Below, piece by piece: positions 1-7,679 of a DNA stretch of 64,000 nt. The position numbers and the translations under genes were made by a program. Source of the DNA: Humidesulfovibrio sp. (GTDB lineage: Bacteria; Desulfobacterota; Desulfovibrionia; Desulfovibrionales; Desulfovibrionaceae); assembly GCF_030689645.1 (NCBI RefSeq), contig NZ_JAUYFU010000048.1:124001-188000 (forward strand). The letters run 5' to 3'. Every line of letters begins with the position of its first letter. Positions within the stretch are counted from its first letter, which is position 1. Below the pieces are notes generated by a model, which was not told the DNA's origin, searched no databases, and saw only the letters and a program-made list of their open reading frames with translations.

Positions 1-246
1 TACATAGTGCGCAGCACCAACACCGGACTGTCCGCGTTCATCGATCCTCTCGGCAGGATCAAGCTTGCCGGACCACAGTTTCAGCAACTTGCCACATCCG
101 GCATGGTGCACACGCGCACGGAACTGACGCAGTTCCACGTCCTCTATGGCTACCTGCTCATGGGCCTGGGGGCGCTGGCCGTCTTGTTCGCCATACTCAT
201 CATCCGGGGCGTTGGCCGCCCTGGCCAAAACCACAGCCTGCGCTAA
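1..246 (+). CDS. lnt: Apolipoprotein N-acyltransferase, C-terminal end (partial)
   Basis: The reading frame is open from base 1, so this is the 3' end of a gene that begins before the window; the GTG at 7 is internal. The residues RSTNTGLSAFIDPLGRI match the conserved C-terminal block of Lnt, which transfers the third acyl chain to the N-terminal cysteine of lipoproteins in the inner membrane. After this block comes a hydrophobic stretch (about residues 45-67 of the visible part) that fits the last membrane helix. It ends in TAA 22 bases before prfB on the same strand, so the two may be cotranscribed. The identification rests on one motif plus the helix. Confidence 0.85.
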   Translation, partial: YIVRSTNTGLSAFIDPLGRIKLAGPQFQQLATSGMVHTRTELTQFHVLYGYLLMGLGALAVLFAILIIRGVGRPGQNHSLR

Positions 247-268
247 CAGCGCTGCACAAGACACGAAA

Positions 269-1397
269 ATGCTGCAATTCGCCGATCTCAAGACCCAGGG
301 CCTGTCCCTGCAGGAACAGTTCGAAACGCTCTGGGGGCGTCTTTGACTCCGCGGAATCCCGCGAACGCCTTTTGGAAATCGAGGCCCAGCTCTCCAAACC
401 CGGTGCCTGGGACAAGCCTGAACTTCTGACCCCAGTCCTGCGCGAAAAGAGCGCCCTGGAATTCAAGCTCGGCATGTTCCGAGACCTGGAACAAGCCAAG
501 ACCAATGTTGACGAATGGCTGCTGCTCGCCCAGGAGGACCAGGGTCAGGACGCCCTGGAGGCCCTGAACGAAAACCTGGCCCTGCTGCAGAAGCGCCTTG
601 ACGACACGGAGCTGGCCACCCTGCTGAACGGGCCAGACGACAACACCCCTGCCATCCTTGAAATCCACCCTGGGGCAGGCGGGGTCGACGCCCAGGATTG
701 GGCGGAAATGCTCTTGCGCATGTACCTGCGCTGGGCCGAGTCACGCGGCTTCCAGGTGGTCGAGCTGGACCGCTTATATGGCGACGAGGCAGGCATCAAG
801 AGCGTCACACTTCAAATCACAGGTCCGTATGCCTACGGTCTGCTCAAGGGCGAGGCGGGCATCCACCGGCTCATCCGCATATCCCCCTTTGACGCCTCAG
901 GGCGACGGCACACGGCCTTTGCCTCTGTTGACGCATACCCGGACATTGATACCAACATCGAAATCGACGTCCGCGAAGAGGACTTGCGAATCGACGTTTT
1001 CCGTGCAAGCGGACCCGGCGGACAGCACGTGAACCGCACCAATTCCGCTGTGCGCATCACCCACCTGCCCTCCAATATCGTGGTGCAGTGCCAGAACGAA
1101 AAGTCACAGCTCAAGAACAAGATTCTTGCCATGAAGGTCCTGAAGGCGCGTCTCTACGAGCGTGAGATAAAGGAACTGGAGGCCAGCAAAAAGGCCGATT
1201 ACGCCAGTAAGGACGCCATCGCATTCGGCAGTCAAATCCGAACGTACACGCTCCAGCCCTACCGCCTGGTGAAGGACCACCGCTGCGGCCATGAGGACTC
1301 AAGTGTGGACGCCGTGCTGGACGGACGCCTTGATGAGTTCCTGCGCGCCACCCTGCTGCATGTGCACGGCGGGAAGAAGAGCGGCCATGGAGGATGA
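269..1397 (+). CDS. prfB: Peptide chain release factor 2, expressed by +1 programmed frameshift
   Basis: RF2 releases finished proteins at UGA and UAA codons. Translation starts at ATG 269 and meets an in-frame TGA at 344-346 after 25 codons. Skipping one base (T344) continues the frame at 345 and gives a 375-residue protein. With this shift the SPF codon-recognition tripeptide falls at residues 205-207 and the catalytic GGQ at 250-252, the same numbers I know for E. coli RF2, which supports both the start and the shift. The N-terminal helical domain, central SPF domain and GGQ domain are all present. The end overlaps the next gene by 11 bases. Confidence 0.96.
333..347 (+). promoter_or_regulatory. 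prfB +1 programmed frameshift site
   Basis: The slippery sequence is CTTTGAC: CTT at 341-343, stop TGA at 344-346. A GGGGG Shine-Dalgarno-like run at 333-337 lies three bases before CTT, the same spacing as in the E. coli prfB site. In the known mechanism, slow decoding of UGA when RF2 is scarce lets the ribosome slip forward by one base, so RF2 limits its own synthesis. Confidence 0.95.
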
Positions 1398-2082
1398 CGA
1401 TTTGCTGCGCGAGCTTAGCTGCATAAATTCTGCCTTCGAAAATAGGGGCCCCGGTGTAAGCAACAGCTCCTTGTGCCTCTACCGGGTTGTCAGCGGTCTT
1501 TCACCAGAAGCCTGGCTGGAGCTCAAGCAGCAGCTTGATTTGGACGCCTGGAGCGCCGCGCCGCCTGACGCAGTGCCTGCTGTTTCCAGCGAGGCCCGCC
1601 TGAAGCGCTTCCTGACGCGCGAGATGGACCGCGCCAGGCTGTGCCAGCTTCCCCTCGCCTTGGCTTTGGTGGAGCCGGAGCACACAGACATTTCCGACAC
1701 GGTGTTCGATCTTGCACGCGCGCAACTTCGCAGCTTCGACCACGCAGCCTGCCTTGACAGTGGCATTATCGCGGTGGTGCTCTCCGGCACCCCGCTTGCC
1801 TCAGCAGAACGGCTCCTCGGTGCCATGCTGCGGCGCATCCGCCAAGTCTGTGAGCCGTCACTGGTTTGCTCCGCCGGGCTGGTGGGCTATGGCGGGCTGA
1901 TGCAGCTCACAGCCGAGGCGCTCCTTGCGTGCGCAAACGATACCCTTGAGGGCGCGCGCCGCATGGGGGGAAACCGCCTGGAGGTTGCACCCAGCGCAGA
2001 TGCCGTGCTGGCCTCGCGCGAGACCCTGGTGCGCGCAAGCGAGAAGCATTTCCTTTTTACCGGCAGAAAGCTGCCAGAGTAG
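1387..2082 (+). CDS. Degenerate GGDEF-domain-like protein
   Basis: This 231-residue protein has an N-terminal region of about 80 residues without a clear domain, then a fold resembling a diguanylate cyclase: a helix with LKRFLTREMDRAR, strands around LALALVEPEH, and a C-terminal RRMGGNRLEV, typical of the end of GGDEF domains. The catalytic GG(D/E)EF loop is replaced by a sequence around SGIIAVVLSGT, so cyclase activity is unlikely. ATG 1387 lies inside the last codons of prfB, implying translational coupling, and the MinD-like gene follows 16 bases later. A scaffold or sensor role is a guess. The domain assignment is moderately sure, the function unknown. Confidence 0.65.
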   Translation: MEDDDLLRELSCINSAFENRGPGVSNSSLCLYRVVSGLSPEAWLELKQQLDLDAWSAAPPDAVPAVSSEARLKRFLTREMDRARLCQLPLALALVEPEHTDISDTVFDLARAQLRSFDHAACLDSGIIAVVLSGTPLASAERLLGAMLRRIRQVCEPSLVCSAGLVGYGGLMQLTAEALLACANDTLEGARRMGGNRLEVAPSADAVLASRETLVRASEKHFLFTGRKLPE

Positions 2083-2098
2083 CAGGATCGATATAATC

Positions 2099-2920
2099 AT
2101 GGACGCCATCAACCCCGGCAAGACTGTCAGCCTCTGCATCATGAGCGGCAAAGGCGGCGTGGGCAAAACGAATCTATCCTTAAATCTTGGTTTTGCCCTG
2201 CGCGACATGGGCCACAAGCTGCTGCTCATGGACTGCGACCTGGGCCTGGCCAACCTGGACGTGCTTCTGGGGCTGGCGCCGGACAAGAACCTTCAGGACA
2301 TGCTGGCAGGATCTGCCCACTTCTCCGAGGTGGTGCAGACCGTTGAGCCTGGATTGGACATCCTGCCTGCCGCAAGCGGCGTGCCAGAAATGGTCGAGAT
2401 GGACCAGAACCAGCAGAGCGCGCTTTTTGACAAGCTCACCGACCTGATTTCGGCCTATGAATTCCTGATTCTGGACCTTGGCGCAGGCATCAGCGGCACG
2501 GTCTTGTCCCTTGCGCGCATGGCGCAAATGCGGGTGGTTCTTGTCACGCCCGAACCAACGTCCCTCACTGATGGCTACGCCATCATAAAGGTGCTGCACT
2601 CGCGCTACGGCGTTCGCGACTTCCTTGTTGTGGTAAACCAGGCCACAGCCCAGGAGGCCAAAGAGACATTCCAGCGCCTCAACCTGGCCTGCAAGAACTT
2701 CCTGGGCTTTGAACTGGTGAACCTAGGGCACGTCCGGTTGGACCGCACCATGACCGACGCCGTAATCCACCAGACCCCGCTGGCGCGACACGCCCCGAAC
2801 TGCGGCGCTGTGAAGGACATCACAGCTCTGGCTGGACGAGTGGCGAGGTATCGCGAGGACAATCTCGAAGCCATTTCCGGACGCAGGGCGCTTAAGCAAA
2901 TTCCTCTTCCCCCAACCTAA
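2099..2920 (+). CDS. MinD/ParA-type ATPase (FlhG-like)
   Basis: The 273-residue protein has a deviant Walker A motif SGKGGVGKT at residues 16-24, followed by the MDCDLGLANLDVLLG block typical of MinD, FlhG and YlxH proteins. Such ATPases dimerise on ATP and position machinery such as the division site, flagella or chemosensory arrays. No MinC, MinE or flagellar gene is adjacent, so the cargo cannot be read from context. The usual C-terminal amphipathic membrane-targeting helix of true MinD is not obvious, which favours an FlhG/YlxH-like or other orphan. ATG 2099 is chosen because the Walker motif then sits at the normal distance. The gene lies in a run with prfB and hup. Confidence 0.8.
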   Translation: MDAINPGKTVSLCIMSGKGGVGKTNLSLNLGFALRDMGHKLLLMDCDLGLANLDVLLGLAPDKNLQDMLAGSAHFSEVVQTVEPGLDILPAASGVPEMVEMDQNQQSALFDKLTDLISAYEFLILDLGAGISGTVLSLARMAQMRVVLVTPEPTSLTDGYAIIKVLHSRYGVRDFLVVVNQATAQEAKETFQRLNLACKNFLGFELVNLGHVRLDRTMTDAVIHQTPLARHAPNCGAVKDITALAGRVARYREDNLEAISGRRALKQIPLPPT

Positions 2921-3036
2921 CGAAACCCTTGACGGAATACCTACTTTTTCGGCATAGGAGGGATACATGTTTCTAAGTACCCCCCACAGAGCCTGTGGCA
3001 CGGTGCCACGAACTGCCCAACAATAGGGAGCGGTCC

Positions 3037-3312
3037 ATGAATAAAAGTGAACTTATCAAGGCACTGTCGGAAGAGAAAAAGCTGCACGTCGACGATGCTA
3101 CCAGGGTTGTCAGTGCTTTTTTCGACTCCATCAAGGATGCCCTTGTCGCTGGCGACAGGGTCGAAATCCGTGGCTTTGGAAGCTTCAAGGTCAAAGACTA
3201 CGAAGGTTACACAGGACGCAATCCCAAGACCGGAACTGTGGTCGAGGTTCACCCCAAGCGACTGCCTTTCTTCCGTCCGGGCAAAGAACTCAAGGAGTTC
3301 ATCAACGACTAA
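3037..3312 (+). CDS. HU/IHF-family DNA-binding protein
   Basis: This 91-residue protein is the normal size for the HU/IHF family of DNA-bending nucleoid proteins. It carries the family signature around GFGSFKVKDYEGYTGRNPKTG (residues about 47-67) and ends with the FRPGKELKEFI helix. The GRNPKTG loop is the DNA-inserting arm. HU and IHF subunits are hard to tell apart from sequence alone. The ATG follows a GGGAG at short distance. The stop codon TAA shares its last A with the ATG of the selenoprotein gene, so the two are probably coupled. A TTGACG at 2929 could be a -35 box, but no good -10 follows. Confidence 0.93.
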   Translation: MNKSELIKALSEEKKLHVDDATRVVSAFFDSIKDALVAGDRVEIRGFGSFKVKDYEGYTGRNPKTGTVVEVHPKRLPFFRPGKELKEFIND

Positions 3313-4193
3313 TGATCAGATCACTGTTTTTTCTCATCATATTAACTCTGGCTGCAGCAACGCAAGCCATAGCGGGTGGGCCTAGGCTCACCTTGCTTTT
3401 TTGTGCGAACACAGAAGGTGAAGTTCGCCCCTGCCCCACTTGAGGTGGCAAGACCTCGGGGGGACTGGCCCGGCGGGCCAGCGCGCAATCAACCTTCAAG
3501 AAAGGTGCAACCAGAGAGTCTCCCGTCTATTTTTTGGCCGGGGCCTTCGAATTTGTCCAGCCTGAGGCAGCAACTCCACCATCGCGCAAGCGTCTTGAGT
3601 TCATGGCAAAGGCCTTTGATCTGCTACACCACGACCTGCTCTTCGTGACCCCTTACGAACGCAGCGTTTTGGCAAAGGCGGGCGTAGCTCCCAGAGCTTC
3701 ATGGCGAGGCTCTGGGCGTTTGGAGCAACACATCCTGCAGACTGCTGGCGGTCCCAGAATCGCAGTGCTCCTGCTGCCGCCACTGCCCAAAGGCGCCAAG
3801 GACGTGCCGCAGAACCTTATTCATCAAGTAGAAAACGCTGTGCATGGTCTGCGAGGCACGGTGAAGCTTATTGTGGCCATGAGCCCCTGGGGGTATGCGC
3901 AAGAGCAGGAGCTTTTGAAGGCCAAGGGCCCCCTTCCAGACGTCCTGCTGGGGTCCGGGCCGGGCATCGGCCTTGTGGGCACGCTGGCCAACGGCAGCAA
4001 GACCGCCTGGGTGCGATCATTTGCTCAAGGCAAATCCGTGTTGCGCATTGAAGTGCTGGCCTGGCCTGATGAGATTTCCACTTTCAAATGGACGGAAGAG
4101 CAAAATATTCGTATGACCCTTTTCGGGCTCACTGATCAGTATCAGGAAAACCCGCAGTTGCTGACGCTTATGCAACATATGGGCACAGACTAG
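3312..4193 (+). CDS. Probable UshA-like selenoprotein with in-frame TGA (Sec44)
   Basis: From ATG 3312 the frame runs through a signal peptide (hydrophobic residues about 4-20, ending AIA-GG) to TGA at 3441-3443, then stays open in the same frame to 4193. Reading TGA as selenocysteine gives 293 residues. The join reads PCPT-U-GGKTSGGLARRA, and GGLARR is the hallmark I associate with UshA/5'-nucleotidase-like proteins, where a Cys-rich segment sits at this point. C41-P-T-U44 forms a CxxU redox-type motif. The protein is probably periplasmic. Its start overlaps the HU stop by one base, and dapA follows after 12 bases with a strong ribosome site. Its reaction is unknown. If TGA were a true stop, the downstream part would lack a signal peptide and a good start. 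Confidence 0.82.
3441..3481 (+). promoter_or_regulatory. Candidate bacterial SECIS element after Sec TGA
   Basis: Behind the TGA lies a perfect 7-bp stem, CTGGCCC (3465-3471) and GGGCCAG (3475-3481), with loop GGC. The loop starts 28 bases after the TGA, inside the 16-37 base window reported for bacterial SECIS elements. A G occupies the first two loop positions, as the SelB-binding consensus requires. This supports UGA recoding by SelB. Confidence 0.7.
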
Positions 4194-4205
4194 AAGGAGG
4201 ATTGA

Positions 4206-5084
4206 ATGAGTTTTCGCGGCGCGTTTACCGCACTGGTGACGCCGTTCAAAAACGGCGCAGTGGACGAGGAGGCTTACAGAGCCTTCATCGAATGGCAGAT
4301 CGAACAAGGCATCGACGGAGTCGTCCCTTGCGGCACTACCGGCGAAGCTGCCACCCTGTCTCATGCCGAGCAGGGTCAGGTCATCAAGATCTGCGTGGAC
4401 CAGGTAAAAGGTCGGGTGCCTGTCATCGCTGGCGCCGGGTCAAACAACACCCGTGAGGCCATTGAACTGGTAGCTTTGGCCAAACAGGCCGGTGCCGACG
4501 CCGTGCTGCTCATCACTCCGTACTACAACAAACCCACGCCCGATGGCCTGGTGGCCCACTTCAAGGCCATCGCCGCCGAAGCGCCCATGCCATCAATCGT
4601 GTACAATGTGCCCGGACGCACAGGCCTGAACATGCTTCCAAAGACCCTTGCGCGCATCGCAAAGGAAGTGCCTGAGGTCATCGGCGTCAAAGAGGCCACG
4701 GGCGACATCAAGCAAGGCACTGAAGTCATTGAGGCCATGGGACGGGACTTCATCGTCCTGTCCGGCGACGACTTCACCGTGCTGCCGCTTTTGGCTGCCG
4801 GCGGCCATGGCACCATCTCCGTCACATCAAACGTCATGCCGGGAAAAATGTCGGGCATGATCGCGGCGTTCAACAAACGCGACACGGCTCGCGCCCAGGC
4901 CTTGAACCTGGAGATGATGCCGGTGAACCGGGCCATGTTCCTTGAAACCAACCCGATTCCGGTCAAGACCGCCCTCTCGCTCATGGGCAAGATGAACCTG
5001 GAGTTCCGCTTGCCCCTGGTTCCCCTTGAACCGTGCCACCTGGATCAGCTCAAAAAGATCCTGGCTGAAAGCGGCCTGATTTAA
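4206..5084 (+). CDS. dapA: 4-hydroxy-tetrahydrodipicolinate synthase
   Basis: DapA condenses pyruvate with aspartate semialdehyde, the first committed step of lysine and diaminopimelate synthesis. The 292 residues match the family length. The Schiff-base lysine is K162 in GVKEATGD, the catalytic tyrosine is Y133 in IVYNVPGRTG, and T44/T45 lie in CGTTGEA, all at the positions of the E. coli enzyme. A strong AAGGAGG lies just before the ATG. It is the last gene of the plus-strand group and is closed by a terminator. The next pathway enzyme here, dapB, is about 18 kb away. Confidence 0.97.
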   Translation: MSFRGAFTALVTPFKNGAVDEEAYRAFIEWQIEQGIDGVVPCGTTGEAATLSHAEQGQVIKICVDQVKGRVPVIAGAGSNNTREAIELVALAKQAGADAVLLITPYYNKPTPDGLVAHFKAIAAEAPMPSIVYNVPGRTGLNMLPKTLARIAKEVPEVIGVKEATGDIKQGTEVIEAMGRDFIVLSGDDFTVLPLLAAGGHGTISVTSNVMPGKMSGMIAAFNKRDTARAQALNLEMMPVNRAMFLETNPIPVKTALSLMGKMNLEFRLPLVPLEPCHLDQLKKILAESGLI

Positions 5085-5119
5085 ATGTAGGGCGAAACAA
5101 AGCCCCCCGAACACTCGAA

Positions 5120-5150
5120 CGCCCTGGCCGCAAGACCAGGGCGTTTTTAT
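5120..5150 (+). terminator. Rho-independent terminator of dapA
   Basis: An 8-bp stem CGCCCTGG (5120-5127) and CCAGGGCG (5136-5143) with an 8-base loop is followed by TTTTTAT. It sits 35 bases after the dapA stop and touches the end of the convergent gene. Confidence 0.9.
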
Positions 5151-5383
5151 TACTGTGGCGGGCAGGAACAGGTAGCAAAAAGGCGTTGGACCACGGGCAG
5201 CATGAGGAACATGACCGGATAGGCCACGGCCCAGGAAATGAGCCAGGGCAAGGGCCATGTGTCCCAGAATGCGACTAAGCCCACGGCGCGGAGAGTTTCG
5301 ATGGCCGAGACGAGGCACGTCATACAGCAACTGACAATAAGCGGCACAATCATCCGTGCATACTTCTCGTGCAGACGTTTCAT
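5150..5383 (-). CDS. DUF2798-like small membrane protein
   Basis: This 77-residue protein has two hydrophobic segments (about residues 11-36 and 45-68) and a pattern resembling DUF2798 proteins: a KYAR opening, a Ser-rich first helix, a W-x-x-SW-A-x-x-YP turn and a closing LP-V-x-R-L. Such proteins are short two-helix inner-membrane proteins of unknown function. The C-terminal CSC is notable. It ends inside the dapA terminator and is convergent with dapA. It lies downstream of ppaC but behind that gene's terminator, so it is probably transcribed separately. Confidence 0.65.
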   Translation of the reverse strand: MKRLHEKYARMIVPLIVSCCMTCLVSAIETLRAVGLVAFWDTWPLPWLISWAVAYPVMFLMLPVVQRLFATCSCPPQ

Positions 5384-5436
5384 TGCATACGCTTAGGATC
5401 TGTCTCCCAAAACTGTCAATGAAGGGTGCCGAGCCG

Positions 5437-5466
5437 CAAAAAAAACGGGCCCCCGAAGGAGCCCGT
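5437..5466 (-). terminator. Rho-independent terminator of ppaC
   Basis: On the minus strand, an ACGGGC/GCCCGT stem with a short loop is followed by a run of eight T (A run at 5438-5445 on the plus strand). It lies 26 bases after the ppaC stop. Confidence 0.85.
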
Positions 5467-5491
5467 CTGAATAATCAATCGCGCCGTGGAA

Positions 5492-6415
5492 CTAGGCGAA
5501 AGCCTTTTCCATGGGGGGCACGACCTGCTTCTTACGGCTCATGCAGCCGTCAACCCACATGGAGTTGAGCGCGCCGCCGAGCTTGGCGCCGAAGGCGTTC
5601 TCAACCAGGGAACCGTCCTGGGAGACCACGAGGATCTCGGAGCCTTCCTTCATGATGTCGGTGAGCAGCAGCATGACGGTGTGACGGCCGTCAGCCTGCA
5701 GCTTCTTGCACTCTTCAACCAGAGCGGGCTTGATCTTGTCGAGCAAGGTCAGGTCGAGCACTTCAACCTGGCCGATGCCGACCTTCTTGCCACCCATGTT
5801 GAAATCCTTGTAGTCGCGGTTCATCAGGTCGACAGCGGGGATGCCCTCGACGGAACCCTTGATCTTCAGCATGTCCATGCCCAGGGCCTTGTAGTCGGCA
5901 ACGCCGGCGATCTTGGCCAGAGCCTCGACAGCCTTCTTGTCGGCGTCGGTGCAGGTGGGGGACTTGAACAGAACGGTGTCGTTCAGGATGGCGAGCATAA
6001 TGGCGCCGGCGATGTTCTTCGGAATTTCGATGCCGTAGAACTCGTACATGGCCTTGATGACGGTGCCGGTGCAGCCCACGGGCCAAACCCACATTTCAAG
6101 CGGGTTGGAGGTGGTCACGTCGCCCAGCTTGTGGTGGTCGACGACGAGAACAACTTTGCCCTTGTCAAGGTTGTCCAGGGCCTGGGACAGCTCGGTGGTG
6201 TCGACCAGGGCGATGTCCTTGCCGGTGGCGTCGGTCTCAATGGCGGGAGCGGCCAGACCGAAAGTCTTCAGCACGAACTCGGTGTCCGGGGTGCAGGGGC
6301 CCTGGGCCACGGCCACGGCTTCCATGCCGCGCTTGCTCAGCAGATCGGCAACGGCGATGGCGGCGGTGATGGTATCGCAATCCGGATTTTTGTGACCAGC
6401 AACGATAATAGCCAT
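5492..6415 (-). CDS. ppaC: Manganese-dependent inorganic pyrophosphatase
   Basis: This 307-residue family II pyrophosphatase hydrolyses PPi to phosphate, which in sulfate reducers pulls ATP sulfurylase forward. The DHH-phosphoesterase motifs are visible: GHKNPDCD (H8, D12, D14), VDTTE (D72) and DHH at residues 93-95. A C-terminal DHHA2 domain ends with SRKKQVVPP, the substrate-binding block of the family. No CBS or DRTGG insertion is present, so it is the short, unregulated form. AGGAGGA precedes the ATG. It follows the PTS EIIC gene after 92 bases and has its own terminator. Confidence 0.97.
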   Translation of the reverse strand: MAIIVAGHKNPDCDTITAAIAVADLLSKRGMEAVAVAQGPCTPDTEFVLKTFGLAAPAIETDATGKDIALVDTTELSQALDNLDKGKVVLVVDHHKLGDVTTSNPLEMWVWPVGCTGTVIKAMYEFYGIEIPKNIAGAIMLAILNDTVLFKSPTCTDADKKAVEALAKIAGVADYKALGMDMLKIKGSVEGIPAVDLMNRDYKDFNMGGKKVGIGQVEVLDLTLLDKIKPALVEECKKLQADGRHTVMLLLTDIMKEGSEILVVSQDGSLVENAFGAKLGGALNSMWVDGCMSRKKQVVPPMEKAFA

Positions 6416-6507
6416 GAATGTCCTCCTAAAAAATTATGTGTATGCCACGAATGTCCATTCCTCACGGACGATTGTTCCATTTATCACAAGACAATTTGTT
6501 TGCCAAG

Positions 6508-7182
6508 TCAGAAGATGCCGAGGAAGCGTAAAATTCCCAAGGCAAACGCGCCCGCAGCAACGGAAAGATACAAACTGCGGAGTCGTAGCGCCAGTAGTCC
6601 GCCGACGCTTGAAGCAATAAGAAGCTGGCTCCAGGTGAGCTTGAGCGATGCCAAATCCGGACCATACTGGCGCAGGGCAAACCCGGTCAGCAGGGCAAGG
6701 CCCCCTGCCCCAACCATAAAGAACAACCAGTTCATCATAACCTTGCTTGCAAGGGTTCCAATCAGAAGTCTGCCTGGAACGCCGGTGTCAAGTGGCTTGC
6801 GAACCCATTGCAGCACGCCCCCGTATGAACGGTTGAGGCGATCGCGCATGGTCCGCTCAAGCCGCGTACCGAACCAAGCCATGGGCAGCCCCGCCAAAAG
6901 AGCCAAGCTCACCAGCGGGAGAGTGTCAAGACCGTAGTAGTTGCTGATGAGCAAGGCTGTAAAGGTCGCAGCCGTCATATGAGGAGGAATGAAGGTCCCA
7001 ACGGGTATGAAGTCGAGCCAGAGCAGCTCGTAAAAGATGGCGACCTGGAGGCTTGTCTCCAGGTCGCCCACAAAAACTCCCCAAAGAAGGCCGACAACAA
7101 GAGGCCGTTCAAAAAGGCCGATGCTTACCGAAAAACGAAAGAGCGAGAACAGGGCAAAAAAAAACCAATCGTGGCGAACCAC
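6508..7182 (-). CDS. PTS mannose-type EIIC subunit, start uncertain (possible frameshift)
   Basis: The protein is hydrophobic with several membrane segments and carries GLFERPLVVGLLWG and LDFIPVGTFIPP, typical of EIIC of the mannose/sorbose PTS class, which forms part of the sugar channel. In its own frame the first start is GTG 7182, with no ribosome site. An ATG at 7211, overlapping the EIIB stop as ATGA and preceded by GTGAGG, looks like the natural start, but its frame ends after 28 codons. A one-base shift at the T9 run (A9 at 7156-7164) would join the two into MTDANMTGPLWFATIGFF plus the channel. It may be an indel, slippage, or a true GTG start. Confidence 0.75.
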   Translation of the reverse strand: MVRHDWFFFALFSLFRFSVSIGLFERPLVVGLLWGVFVGDLETSLQVAIFYELLWLDFIPVGTFIPPHMTAATFTALLISNYYGLDTLPLVSLALLAGLPMAWFGTRLERTMRDRLNRSYGGVLQWVRKPLDTGVPGRLLIGTLASKVMMNWLFFMVGAGGLALLTGFALRQYGPDLASLKLTWSQLLIASSVGGLLALRLRSLYLSVAAGAFALGILRFLGIF

Positions 7183-7207
7183 AAGGGGCCGGTCATGTTC
7201 GCGTCGG

Positions 7208-7669
7208 TCATGCGAACCTCACTGTGACGGGATCGTTTGGCACGCATCGGAAATCAAGTTCAACGCCATTCTCGTGCAGGAATCGAAGACAAGACTCGTC
7301 GTCTGGCCCCAAGGAAACACTGGGGGATATTTGCCGTTTGCCAGTGCTATAGTGCAAGTTGCCTACATTTAGGATTGAGATATCCAACCCCTTTTCGAAG
7401 GCGCGCCGGACGTCAAGGCAGGTTGAAAAGAGCAGCAAGGTGGATTCACGGCCAGGGGAAGCAAGACGCGCATCACCGGCAAGGGCGTCGATGGACAAAA
7501 AGGCGCTTTCTACGGCGCGCGGTATGGCCAGTGACATGATTTCCTGCTGCAATTCATCCTGGGCCAAGTCGTCGTTGCCCACAATGATGCTCCGGACGCC
7601 CATGTAGGGCACCCAGGCCTCCACCACTTGGCCATGGATGAGTCTGTTATCCACTCGAACCCAGAACAC
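7208..7669 (-). CDS. PTS mannose-type EIIB subunit
   Basis: This 153-residue cytoplasmic phosphocarrier has the EIIB(Man) signature RVDNRLIHGQV, whose H12 is the phosphorylated residue. It accepts phosphate from EIIA and passes it to sugar in the EIIC/EIID channel or to a regulatory target. It is the normal length for a free EIIB. The stop TGA at 7208-7210 overlaps a good ATG for EIIC. EIIA lies 10 bases upstream of its start. No EIID gene is seen nearby, which leaves transport in doubt. Confidence 0.93.
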   Translation of the reverse strand: MFWVRVDNRLIHGQVVEAWVPYMGVRSIIVGNDDLAQDELQQEIMSLAIPRAVESAFLSIDALAGDARLASPGRESTLLLFSTCLDVRRAFEKGLDISILNVGNLHYSTGKRQISPSVSLGPDDESCLRFLHENGVELDFRCVPNDPVTVRFA

Positions 7670-7679
7670 TTGCCCTCTC

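Noticed and set aside
2929-2957. TTGACG possibly the hup promoter
   Set aside because: The position for -10 reads GCATAG, too poor to support on its own.
5486-6937. Long open frame on the plus strand over ppaC and EIIC
   Set aside because: It is antisense to two recognisable genes and its sequence matches no family; high GC creates such shadow frames.
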